DNA of 20,952 nt, from positions 1 through 20,952 of the forward strand of contig CAZJOD010000055.1 in assembly GCA_964547525.1 (NCBI GenBank), written 5' to 3'. The notes beneath the pieces are model-generated. The model was not told where the DNA came from and ran no database searches. It saw nothing but the letters and a program-made list of their open reading frames with translations. Shown in pieces: positions 1-8,100 of this stretch. The position numbers and the translations under genes were made by a program. Position 1 is the stretch's first letter. Every line of letters starts with the position of its first letter. The stretch comes from CAZJOD01 sp964547525 (GTDB taxonomy: Bacteria > Bacillota > Clostridia > JAAYHZ01).

Positions 1-22
1 TATTAAAACTCTTATTATTTAA

Positions 23-56
23 AAGCACCGGCTTGGATGATATATCGCCGGTGCTT
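23..56 (-). terminator. Intrinsic terminator of the TIM-barrel/acyl-CoA synthetase gene
   Basis: A perfect 10-bp stem (AAGCACCGGC at 23-32 with GCCGGTGCTT at 47-56, 14-nt loop) lies 16 nt past the stop codon of the minus-strand gene. Read on the minus strand it is followed by TTTTAAATAATAAG, a moderately U-rich tail. It may also act weakly on the plus strand. Confidence 0.8.
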
Positions 57-71
57 ATTATAAAGCTTGTT

Positions 72-2603
72 TTATGCTGTAACAATACGGCTTTCCGCCT
101 GTAAGCCCAATCTCTCAACGGCTTGTTCACGCATTTTATACTTTAAAATTTTGCCGGCTGCATTCATGGGGAATTCGGTAACAAAATCAACATATCGAGG
201 TGTTTTATGTTTAGCCATATGAGATCTTACATAATCCTTCAATTCATCAATAGTCATAGACATACCTTCTTTTAATATTACACATGCCATGATCTCTTCT
301 CCGTATTGTTTATCCGGTACACCGATAACCTGTACATCTTTAACCTTTGGATTGGTGTATATAAAATCTTCAATTTCTTTTGGATATATGTTTTCTCCAC
401 CACGAATTATCATATCTTTTATACGTCCGGTTATTTTATAATAGCCTTGTTCATCACATCTCGCCAAATCTCCGGTATGCAACCAGCCTCCATCATCTAT
501 AGCGGCTGCAGTTGCTTCCGGCATCTTATAATAACCTTTCATTATATTATACCCTTTAGCCACAAATTCTCCATCCACCCCGGCAGGCAGATCTTCACCG
601 GTGACAGGATCGACTATTTTACACTCAACTCCCGGCAAAGCACGTCCGACAGTATTAACACGCAGTTCAAGTGAATCGTCAACTCTGCTTTGTGTGCATC
701 CGGGTGACGATTCGGTCTGCCCGAACACTATGGTAATTTGGTTCATATTCATTTTATCTACAACATCCTGCATAACCTTGACCGGACAAGGACTACCCGC
801 CATAATACCTGTTCTCATATAAGAAAAGTTGGTATTTTTAAAATCTTCATGCTCCAACATAGCTATAAACATAGTCGGAACTCCGTGAAAACAAGTGATT
901 TTCTCCTGATTAATACAAGCTAGGGATTGTTTTGGAGAAAAATACGGTATCGGTGACATAGTGGTTCCGTGGGTCATAGACGCGGTCATAGCCAACACCA
1001 TACCAAAACAATGGAACATAGGAACATGTATTAACATACGGTCTGCAGTAGATAGATCCATACAATCTCCTATTGTTTTACCGTTATTTACCACATTATA
1101 ATGAGTAAGCATAACTCCTTTCGGGAAGCCTGTAGTTCCCGAAGTATATTGCATATTACAAACATCATTTTTATTAATGAAAGCTGCACGGCGATAAACT
1201 TCTTCAACAGGCACTTTATACGCCGAATCCATAGCTTGTTCCCATGTCAAACAACCCTTTTGCTCGGAATCAACTGTGATTATATTTCGTAAGAACGGCA
1301 AACGTTTAATATGCAAAGGTTTACCGGCTTCACTGCTTTCCAACTCGGGACATAATTCTTTTATTATACCAACATAATCGGAATCTTTATATCCATCCAC
1401 CATTACAAGCGTATGAGTGTCCGATTGTCTTAATAAATATTCCGCCTCGTATATTTTGTATGCTGTGTTTACTGTTACCAAAACCGCACCAATTTTTACA
1501 GTAGCCCAAAATGTAACGAACCATTGGGGTACGTTGGTCGCCCATATGGCTACATGATCTCTAGGTTTTACTCCTAGTGCGATCAATGCTCGTGCAAAGG
1601 TGTCCACATCATCGCGAAATTCCGAATATGTCCTGGTATAATCAATTGTTGTAAAACGAAATGCGTATTGATCGGGAAACTCATCCGCCATACGATCAAG
1701 CACTTGTGGAAAAGTCAGATCAATAAGCTTGTCTTTTTCCCATATATATTTACCCGTTTTTGCTATATTATCAAAAAGATGGTTTTTAGAGGTGTCACGA
1801 TTTAAATATTGGCTCATGAAATTTGCAAAATGAGGAAAAACAATACCCGCATCGGTTAAATCCGGTGCCCATCGTTTAACCCATTCAAGAGATATATAAT
1901 CTTGATAATTTATGGAACGCAACGCCAGCATTATTTCATCTATAGGCAGATCTCCCTCTCCCATCATACGGTATTGAGTTTTTCCGTCTATTAACACAGA
2001 ATCTTTTATGTGTATGTATTTAATGTAAGCTCCTAGATTTTGTACGGTTTTTTGCGGTGACTCACCGGCAAATCTGTACGGATGATGCACATCCCATAAA
2101 GCGGCTACAGAATCACTGGCAACATTATCTAGTAAATGACGCAACCGCGAAGTATCCGTATAAACACCGTTAGTCTCCACTAATAATATTCTATTGTATT
2201 GTTCAGCAACAGGAACGAGTCGTTTCAATGCCGCAAGTACAACTGCATCGTCCGTTTCACCTGTAGGATGAGGCTCTATGTCTCCTAAAATCCTAATATA
2301 CGGAGCGTCTAATTTTGATGCTAATTTTATATATTCCACTATCTCGTTATAATTCTCTTGTTCTTTGTCTGCATACCTCAAACAACAACCTGATGAAATA
2401 CAGGGGATTTCAAGGCGTAATTTCGCAAGTTTTTTAACGGTTTGAGGTAATTCTTCCCCGGTAAAAGGTTGTGCCTTATCTGAAAAGATATCTTTGCCAA
2501 GTCCACGGATCTCAATTCCATCAAAGCCAATGTCTTTTGCCATTGAATATATGTCAGACCAATTAAAATCGGGACACCCGAGGGTTGAAAACGCTATTTT
2601 CAT
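72..2603 (-). CDS. Fusion protein: sugar isomerase/epimerase-like TIM barrel + AMP-forming acyl-CoA synthetase
   Basis: An 843-residue protein with two enzymatic halves. Residues 1-270 form a xylose-isomerase-like TIM barrel (AP-endonuclease-2 superfamily). The four expected metal ligands are visible: E143 (VETN), D171 (WDVHHPY), H198 (IHIKD) and E240 (SLEW). Residues 285-843 are a complete ANL-superfamily acyl-CoA synthetase: P-loop YTSGTTGFPKG (486-496), FGQTE (627-631), GWLHTGD (706-712), the GRIKDMIIRGGENIYP hinge region (726-741) and catalytic Lys K818 in AAGKILK. The FadD-like half should activate a fatty or other carboxylic acid to its CoA ester through an acyl-adenylate in the cytoplasm. 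The barrel substrate is unknown. The reading frame crosses the junction uninterrupted. ATG 2603 has AAAGGA about 10 nt upstream. The fusion is unusual, and I recall no characterised member. Both halves look catalytically intact. Confidence 0.88.
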   Translation of the reverse strand: MKIAFSTLGCPDFNWSDIYSMAKDIGFDGIEIRGLGKDIFSDKAQPFTGEELPQTVKKLAKLRLEIPCISSGCCLRYADKEQENYNEIVEYIKLASKLDAPYIRILGDIEPHPTGETDDAVVLAALKRLVPVAEQYNRILLVETNGVYTDTSRLRHLLDNVASDSVAALWDVHHPYRFAGESPQKTVQNLGAYIKYIHIKDSVLIDGKTQYRMMGEGDLPIDEIMLALRSINYQDYISLEWVKRWAPDLTDAGIVFPHFANFMSQYLNRDTSKNHLFDNIAKTGKYIWEKDKLIDLTFPQVLDRMADEFPDQYAFRFTTIDYTRTYSEFRDDVDTFARALIALGVKPRDHVAIWATNVPQWFVTFWATVKIGAVLVTVNTAYKIYEAEYLLRQSDTHTLVMVDGYKDSDYVGIIKELCPELESSEAGKPLHIKRLPFLRNIITVDSEQKGCLTWEQAMDSAYKVPVEEVYRRAAFINKNDVCNMQYTSGTTGFPKGVMLTHYNVVNNGKTIGDCMDLSTADRMLIHVPMFHCFGMVLAMTASMTHGTTMSPIPYFSPKQSLACINQEKITCFHGVPTMFIAMLEHEDFKNTNFSYMRTGIMAGSPCPVKVMQDVVDKMNMNQITIVFGQTESSPGCTQSRVDDSLELRVNTVGRALPGVECKIVDPVTGEDLPAGVDGEFVAKGYNIMKGYYKMPEATAAAIDDGGWLHTGDLARCDEQGYYKITGRIKDMIIRGGENIYPKEIEDFIYTNPKVKDVQVIGVPDKQYGEEIMACVILKEGMSMTIDELKDYVRSHMAKHKTPRYVDFVTEFPMNAAGKILKYKMREQAVERLGLQAESRIVTA

Positions 2604-2658
2604 TTATCATCATTCCTTTCTTTACTGTCAAGTCAAATAAAATCACGATATTTTTATA

Positions 2659-2687
2659 ATTGTATCAAATAATGTACACTATAGCAA
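2659..2687 (-). promoter_or_regulatory. Predicted sigma-A promoter for the fusion gene
   Basis: On the minus strand, TTGCTA (2687-2682), a 17-nt spacer and TACAAT (2664-2659) lie about 55 nt ahead of the ATG. Matches to consensus are 4/6 and 5/6. Prediction from sequence only. Confidence 0.45.
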
Positions 2688-2726
2688 ATAAAATAATCTG
2701 TTTGATCAAAACAATACAGGGTTATT

Positions 2727-3824
2727 TTACCCTTTTACAGTGTTTTTACCTGATTGTTTAGCCATGTACAATGAAAGATCGGCTCTGTGCAAAATACCGT
2801 TGAAATCATCTTGTGATATCATTTCTACAACTCCGAAGCTACATGTTATATTTACACAGCCTTTAAAAGAATTACTTGATATTTTTTGGCGGATGCGTTC
2901 AGCCGTATTTACAGCTTGAGCTTTATCCTGATCGGGTAGTATGATTATAAATTCGTCTCCTCCCCATCTTGCTAAAATATCATTTTCTCGTATATTATCA
3001 CGTATTAAAAACGCTAATTCTACAATAACATGATCTCCGAACAAATGCCCGAATGTATCGTTTACTTGTTTAAAATCGTCTAAATCAATTATTATCAAAG
3101 ATAAAGGTTTATTATGTAACTTTGAATACTCTAACCTCTTAATTAGATCATTCTCCAATTTAACTCTATTATATGTTTTAGTAAGATAATCTGTTGTAGA
3201 CAGTACTTCCAATTCTTTTCCATGCACATATTGGATTCTTTTATTATATTGGTTTCTATAAGCCATAATTGCACATAAAAATATTATTACAGTAATATAA
3301 ACCGCACACGCTAAAAATTCCGTAGTCTTTATGTACTTTATATAATGCACAGATACCGATAAAAAGCTAAAACATACAAAAAATGATACTGCAATCATAT
3401 GAACAAATCGATTGGGCATTATAAATACTACAACAATAATAACAATAGTTCCCATAGCTTGTATAAGAAAATTCGGTGCTTCATATTGATATAATATATA
3501 TAGGAACAATAAGTACCCTAGAACTTCAAAACCTGTAATCCATCCGGTTAATGCCGTACTATTCTTTATTTTGTCCATTAACATATATAAGCAAATAACC
3601 AACAATAAAAAAATAAATCTGCTCAAAGCTATCTTAATAAATTCATTACCCGAAACAGTTAAATAATCGGGAATAATAAATAATGTATTTAATATACCCA
3701 ATACTAAAACCATAGGTTTTATAAAACGACCGGATTTTTTTATATCGTGTTCAAAATACTCATCTTCAAGATTTCTATCAGAAAACTCCCCTAACCGATT
3801 TATAATTTTATTTGATGAACTCAC
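2727..3824 (-). CDS. Membrane-bound diguanylate cyclase (GGDEF)
   Basis: A 365-residue protein that should make cyclic di-GMP from two GTP at the inner face of the membrane. About six hydrophobic segments (roughly 35-53, 63-83, 94-113, 122-136, 141-158, 168-188) form an N-terminal sensor with no recognisable named domain. A GGDEF domain follows (about 205-365). The signature GGDEF at 288-292 is intact, as is the substrate-proximal DLDDFKQVND helix (247-256). An RxxD inhibitory site (R279-D282) sits exactly five residues before GGDEF, so feedback inhibition by product is expected. No EAL or HD-GYP domain is attached. The start is GTG at 3824, with AGAGGTG upstream (about 3831-3837). The neighbours on either side are metabolic and give no clue to the signal sensed. 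Confidence 0.93.
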   Translation of the reverse strand: MSSSNKIINRLGEFSDRNLEDEYFEHDIKKSGRFIKPMVLVLGILNTLFIIPDYLTVSGNEFIKIALSRFIFLLLVICLYMLMDKIKNSTALTGWITGFEVLGYLLFLYILYQYEAPNFLIQAMGTIVIIVVVFIMPNRFVHMIAVSFFVCFSFLSVSVHYIKYIKTTEFLACAVYITVIIFLCAIMAYRNQYNKRIQYVHGKELEVLSTTDYLTKTYNRVKLENDLIKRLEYSKLHNKPLSLIIIDLDDFKQVNDTFGHLFGDHVIVELAFLIRDNIRENDILARWGGDEFIIILPDQDKAQAVNTAERIRQKISSNSFKGCVNITCSFGVVEMISQDDFNGILHRADLSLYMAKQSGKNTVKG

Positions 3825-3862
3825 AAAAACACCTCTTCGTTATAGTTTAGATTAACCTCCAT

Positions 3863-3892
3863 ATTATGGAATATATTAATATATTTAAACAA
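3863..3892 (-). promoter_or_regulatory. Predicted promoter of the diguanylate cyclase gene, with palindromic spacer
   Basis: On the minus strand, TTGTTT (3892-3887), an 18-nt spacer and CATAAT (3868-3863). The spacer contains a perfect 16-bp AT palindrome (AATATATTAATATATT, 3870-3885), which could be an operator or simply AT-rich sequence. Confidence 0.35.
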
Positions 3893-4016
3893 TAATATCA
3901 CATATGTATACTTGAAGCTATATAATTTCATAAAATTCTAGTTTATTTAATGGTTTTATAGGGCTATATACAGGTATTCACGTATTTTTTGAATATAATT
4001 GTTATCCGAATAAACG

Positions 4017-4045
4017 TTGTAAATTATACCCTTATAAGATATAAT
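4017..4045 (+). promoter_or_regulatory. Predicted sigma-A promoter of the GH95 gene
   Basis: TTGTAA (4017-4022), a 17-nt spacer and a perfect TATAAT (4040-4045) lie 35 nt ahead of the ATG. This gives a short leader of about 28 nt that contains the GTGAGG ribosome site. Confidence 0.55.
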
Positions 4046-4080
4046 TTTTGTAATCAATGTGTTCAAAGTGAGGTTAGGTT

Positions 4081-6330
4081 ATGAATAATATACTTTGGTA
4101 TAATAAACAATCACAAGAATGGATGGAAGGTCTGCCTATCGGAAACGGTCGTTTAGCAGCAATGGTGTGGGGTGATGAAAGCACGGATGTTATAAGTCTT
4201 AATCATGAATGGTTATGGCGCGGTATTAATAGGAACAGAGACAACCTGCAAGTATCCTCTAATATATCACAAATAAGATCATTATTAAAAGAAGGTGATT
4301 TTTTTCGTGCTACAAGTTTGGCAAACACATTTTTGGGAGGACATGGCGGAGTATCAAAAATAAAAAACAAAGTAGATGCTTATCAACCTGCAGGTGATCT
4401 TTCATTCACAATTGATGACGCTTCATTCATACGGCGTCAATTAAATATGGAAGAAGCGGTTATTAATGTTCAACGTAGTATTAACGGTAGTTCAATTATG
4501 TCACATTTTATAGCACACCCTGTACATAATTTAATAATATGTAGATGGGACTCAGCTTCAACGCATTTTTCCGGTGAAATAAGTTTTAAACGGACCGATG
4601 ATCCTGATGTAACCGAAAGATTACAGGTAGCACAAAGCTCTCTGGTATATGAATGTTCATTTAAAGCGGGTATTCAGTACAAGGTTCTAATAAATATAAA
4701 ATCTGACGGAGACATTAATTATACCTCCACAAGTATGTATGTAACAAATGCTACAAACGTTACGGCATATATTAACATAGCTACTTCGGTCAAATGCATT
4801 GATGAAGAAATCAACAGCTATCCTGTCCCATCAGGCTTATGGGAAGATATTTTAGCATCCCACAAAAAAGCTTTTTCAAAAATATATAACAGGTTAAACC
4901 TTGATATAGAATTACCTTTGGAAACTAAACCTGTGAACGAACTTGTTGATGATGCTAAAAAAGGGGTTGAAAACCCTGTCTTATTACTTAAATATTTTAA
5001 TTACGGTAGATATTTGTTAATATCGTCTTCAATATGTGGAGAACTGCCTGCAAATCTACAAGGAAAATGGAATGATAAAATATGTCCCCCCTGGGAATGT
5101 GATTACCATTTTGATATTAATTTGCAAATGAACTACTGGCCGGCTGAAGCTGCAAATTTGTCCGATTGTACCGAAGCTTTGTTTCAATATATCGAAAGGT
5201 TTATTCCTCACGGACGCAAAGCGGCAAAAGATTTATACGGGTGCAACGGTGTATGGTTACCATTGCAAACAGATGCATGGGGTAGATCCACGCCCGAATC
5301 TTACGGCTGGTCGGTTTGGATTGGTGCGGCTCCATGGATAGCTCAACATTTTTGGTGGCACTATGAATATACGGGTGATTTAACATTTCTAAAAAATAGA
5401 GCTTACCCGTTTTTTAAAGAAATAGCGATATTTTACCAAGACTATCTTTTGCAAGACGAGTTTGGTACTTATCAGATTATGCCGAGTCAATCTCCAGAAA
5501 ACAGGTTTGAAGGTACGGGTTTTTGGCCTGTCAGTATAGGAGTGTCTTCCTCTATGGATGTTCAATTGGCATATGATTCATTAGGTTATGCAATACAGTC
5601 GGCGAAAATACTGTCTGTCGACCCGGAATTTGTTGAAAAATGGGCTGAACTCCGGATGAAGCTGCCTCCGTTTAAAATCGGTTTTGACGGAAGACTTTTA
5701 GAATGGGATATAGAAAGAGTTGAAGTTGAACCGGGCCACCGTCATTTATCACACCTTTACGGGCTTTATCCGTCAAATATCTTTAATCCCATAGATACTC
5801 AACCGCAATATGATGCGGCTGTAAAATCGCTTCAATACAGACTTTTACATGGTGGAGGACACACCGGTTGGAGCAGGGCGTGGGTAGCTTGCTTGTATGC
5901 ACGCATAGGAGATGCGAATAAAACACAAGAGCATTTATACGGATTAATTAAGGATTTTGCCACAGTCACATTGCTGGACCTACACCCGCCTCGTATATTC
6001 CAAATTGACGGCAATCTGGGAGCTGTAGCGGCGGTGCTGGAAAGTATTGCACAATATTGGGGCGGTAAGGTACATCTGTTACGTGCTTTACCTGATCAGT
6101 GGAGTGCCGGCAAAATATCAGGTATAAAAGTACCGGGAGGACATGAGTTGGAAATCAGTTGGAAAAACGCAGAAATAACCGAATTATCAGTTATTTTAGG
6201 TTATTGCGGTAGTATTTTATTGGCAGATATGGCCGGCAAGCTGCATATTAATGATACAGGTACCAAAGAAGGCCGGGACATACTCATTAAAGGTAATATA
6301 GGAGACAAAATAACTTTATATAAATTATGA
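4081..6330 (+). CDS. Glycoside hydrolase family 95 (alpha-L-fucosidase / alpha-L-galactosidase type), cytoplasmic
   Basis: A 749-residue protein, full length for GH95, that should release terminal alpha-L-fucose or a related sugar by an inverting mechanism. It opens with the typical N-terminal beta-domain motif WMEGLPIGNGRLAAMVWG (14-31). The (alpha/alpha)6 barrel motifs follow: YHFDINLQMNYWPAE (342-356), MPSQSPEN with the probable acid E473 (467-474), GHRHLSHLYGLYP (552-564), HTGWSRAW (594-601) and IFQIDGN with the probable activating D643 (639-645). In Bifidobacterium AfcA two Asn residues in an NxN motif help position the water. Here the first appears as Asp345 (D-I-N), a variant that may affect specificity. 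There is no signal peptide or anchor, so it acts on imported oligosaccharides. Start ATG 4081; the ribosome site is modest. Confidence 0.92.
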   Translation: MNNILWYNKQSQEWMEGLPIGNGRLAAMVWGDESTDVISLNHEWLWRGINRNRDNLQVSSNISQIRSLLKEGDFFRATSLANTFLGGHGGVSKIKNKVDAYQPAGDLSFTIDDASFIRRQLNMEEAVINVQRSINGSSIMSHFIAHPVHNLIICRWDSASTHFSGEISFKRTDDPDVTERLQVAQSSLVYECSFKAGIQYKVLINIKSDGDINYTSTSMYVTNATNVTAYINIATSVKCIDEEINSYPVPSGLWEDILASHKKAFSKIYNRLNLDIELPLETKPVNELVDDAKKGVENPVLLLKYFNYGRYLLISSSICGELPANLQGKWNDKICPPWECDYHFDINLQMNYWPAEAANLSDCTEALFQYIERFIPHGRKAAKDLYGCNGVWLPLQTDAWGRSTPESYGWSVWIGAAPWIAQHFWWHYEYTGDLTFLKNRAYPFFKEIAIFYQDYLLQDEFGTYQIMPSQSPENRFEGTGFWPVSIGVSSSMDVQLAYDSLGYAIQSAKILSVDPEFVEKWAELRMKLPPFKIGFDGRLLEWDIERVEVEPGHRHLSHLYGLYPSNIFNPIDTQPQYDAAVKSLQYRLLHGGGHTGWSRAWVACLYARIGDANKTQEHLYGLIKDFATVTLLDLHPPRIFQIDGNLGAVAAVLESIAQYWGGKVHLLRALPDQWSAGKISGIKVPGGHELEISWKNAEITELSVILGYCGSILLADMAGKLHINDTGTKEGRDILIKGNIGDKITLYKL

Positions 6331-6371
6331 TATGGCTAAGAGAATACTTACTATTTTCTCGGCAACAAATC

Positions 6372-6400
6372 TTGACAGCTAATGTAAAGTATAGTTAAAT
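6372..6400 (+). promoter_or_regulatory. Predicted promoter of the epimerase gene
   Basis: Perfect TTGACA (6372-6377), a 17-nt spacer and TTAAAT (6395-6400, 4/6). It lies in the 203-nt gap after GH95, so the epimerase can be transcribed independently with a leader of about 125 nt. No convincing terminator separates it from GH95, so read-through is possible. Confidence 0.5.
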
Positions 6401-6487
6401 AATAGTCGTCCTATAAAAATTGTGTATTTATTATCCTAACAGGTTTTTTTATATGGTATCAGAGGATTTAAATACAAAATTAGTGGT

Positions 6488-6512
6488 ATTTTTACCCTGC
6501 ATGGATAAAAAT
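6488..6512 (+). other. Hairpin just upstream of the epimerase ribosome site
   Basis: ATTTTTACCC (6488-6497) pairs with GGATAAAAAT (6503-6512) with one mismatch and a 5-nt loop. It sits 8 nt before the AAAGGTG ribosome site. No U tract follows, so it is not a terminator. Role unknown. Confidence 0.4.
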
Positions 6513-6533
6513 CTAAAATGAAAGGTGAAATAT

Positions 6534-7388
6534 ATGAAACTTGGTATTCACGCATACGCTTGGTGCTCAAAATGGAGCAATGATACACTGTATTTAATAG
6601 ATAAAGTTAAAGAATTAGGATTGGATTTTATAGAAATTCCTCTAATGTGCCCGGAGACTTTCGATTCTGCACAAATAAAGAACAGATTAAAATCGACCGA
6701 TATGTGTGCCTGCACATCAACCGTCCTTCTAAATGACACTGATATTACGAGTTTTGATCCTTCGATCAGAAAAAAAGGTGTTGATTATCTAAAACTATGT
6801 GTTAAATTAACATCGGAGATCGGTGCAAGTAACTTCTCCGGAGTAATATATTCACAACATGTAAAACCTGCTATAAAAAGACCTACAGAAAATGAGTGGA
6901 AATATTCAGCCGAATGCTTAAAAGAAGTAGCACGCTATGCTCAAGAATATGATGTAACAATCGGTATCGAACCTGTTAACAGATACGAAACATACCTGAT
7001 AAACACATGTAGCCAAGCCTTGAACTTAATCGATATGATTGGTGAACCCAATGTGAAAATCCATCTTGACACTTATCATATGAATATAGAAGAAAAGTCT
7101 TTTTATCAAGCTACAAAATCCGCCGGAAATTATTTAATGCATTATCACTTGTGTGAAAATGACCGAGGTATACCCGGTACCGGATTGGTTGACTGGGACG
7201 GTCTGTTTAAAGCTCTTTCAGAAATTAACTATACCGGTTATGCAGCATTGGAATCCTTTGTAGATTGTACTGACAACATGAACACTTGGGTTTGGAGACA
7301 GCTTGCAAAAGACGGAGATACCCTGGTTAAAGACGGTGTGGCTTTTATAAAGAGTATGCAACAAAAATACGGATTAAAAGAAAAATAA
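6534..7388 (+). CDS. Ketose 3-epimerase, D-psicose/D-tagatose 3-epimerase family
   Basis: A 284-residue TIM-barrel enzyme that should interconvert ketohexoses at C3 (D-fructose/D-psicose type) with a divalent metal. Metal ligands are E146 (IGIEPVNRYET), D179 (HLDTYHMNIEE), H205 (HYHLCENDRG) and E240 (ALESF). Their spacing (33, 26, 35) is identical to Agrobacterium D-psicose 3-epimerase (E152, D185, H211, E246). The RGIPGTG loop of the family is also present. True substrate may differ; L-sugars are plausible next to a GH95. The frame is open from GTG 6525, but that GTG lies inside the AAAGGTG ribosome site (6521-6527), so ATG 6534 at 6-nt spacing is chosen. The upstream GH95 suggests a shared role in sugar salvage. 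Confidence 0.9.
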   Translation: MKLGIHAYAWCSKWSNDTLYLIDKVKELGLDFIEIPLMCPETFDSAQIKNRLKSTDMCACTSTVLLNDTDITSFDPSIRKKGVDYLKLCVKLTSEIGASNFSGVIYSQHVKPAIKRPTENEWKYSAECLKEVARYAQEYDVTIGIEPVNRYETYLINTCSQALNLIDMIGEPNVKIHLDTYHMNIEEKSFYQATKSAGNYLMHYHLCENDRGIPGTGLVDWDGLFKALSEINYTGYAALESFVDCTDNMNTWVWRQLAKDGDTLVKDGVAFIKSMQQKYGLKEK

Positions 7389-7411
7389 AAAAAGTGATCC
7401 AAAAATATTTC

Positions 7412-7443
7412 TATAAACGAAGGGTTTTTACCCTTCGTTTATA
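7412..7443. terminator. Bidirectional terminator between convergent genes
   Basis: A perfect 14-bp stem (7412-7425 with 7430-7443, TTTT loop) lies between the epimerase stop and the convergent methyltransferase stop. Minus-strand RNA continues into GAAATATTTTTGG and then a run of U. The plus side has only AATTGTTTT, so termination is probably stronger for the methyltransferase. Confidence 0.85.
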
Positions 7444-7464
7444 AATTGTTTTATAACCTGCGAA

Positions 7465-8100
7465 TTAAACTATTTGTAAAATAGCACACTTTAAGTATTC
7501 TGTTTCTTCAGAAGCTATTAGCGTAGGATGATCTTTTGCCTGTGAACGATATTCTATTAATCTAACTTTTCTCTTTGCATCTATTGACGCATCATACAAA
7601 ATATCTAGAAATAAATCCGAGCTTATGTGATGAGAGCAAGAACAAGTGATTAGAAAACCACCGCTGTTAATTATTTTCATTGCTCTTAAATTAATTTCTT
7701 TGTATCCTCTTACTGCACCTTGCACCGCACTTCTTGTCTTTGTAAATGCAGGCGGGTCAAGAATGACAGTATCAAACCTTTCATTATTATTATCACACTC
7801 TCTTAACTTGTCAAATGTATTGGCCGTCTCAAAACGGCAATTACCATGAAGATCGTTTATAAGTGCATTATGTGTCGCATATTCAACGGCATGATCCGAA
7901 ATATCGATACCTATAACTTCTTTTGCTCCGTAATATGCGGCATGTAAAGCAAATGAACCCGTATGAGTAAAACAATCCATAACTTTGGCATCCTTAACAA
8001 AAGGTTTAATAGAAGAACGATTTTCTTTTTGATCTAAAAAATATCCGGTTTTTTGTCCGTTTTCAATATCCACATCAAACTTTATACCGTTTTCAACCAT
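7465..8100 (-). pseudogene. C-terminal part of frameshifted 23S rRNA m5C methyltransferase (RlmI/YwbD type)
   Basis: This part holds the Rossmann-fold methyltransferase domain. It has SAM-binding motif I (VMDCFTHTGSFALHA), an acidic loop (EVIGIDIS), the DPPAFTK motif that flips the target base, and SCSHH, whose cysteine fits the catalytic residue of RlmI-type m5C enzymes. It belongs to the same protein as the part at 8082-8633, in the -1 frame. The frame is open from the slippery run at about 8136, so residues before the ATG at 8100 (GFLTDKFNTIIR) match the family linker. The ATG at 8100 has no good ribosome site and would miss part of the domain entrance, so independent translation is unlikely. 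Confidence 0.85.

Noticed and set aside
306..674. 122-codon plus-strand frame inside the fusion gene
   Set aside because: It is a shadow of the acyl-CoA synthetase half, with no ribosome site and no domain.
2700..2726. TGTTTTGATCAAACA hairpin as terminator of the diguanylate cyclase gene
   Set aside because: The stem is only about 4-5 bp and the following sequence is only moderately U-rich; read-through into the fusion gene is possible.
6525..6533. GTG 6525 as start of the epimerase
   Set aside because: The codon is part of the AAAGGTG ribosome site for ATG 6534.
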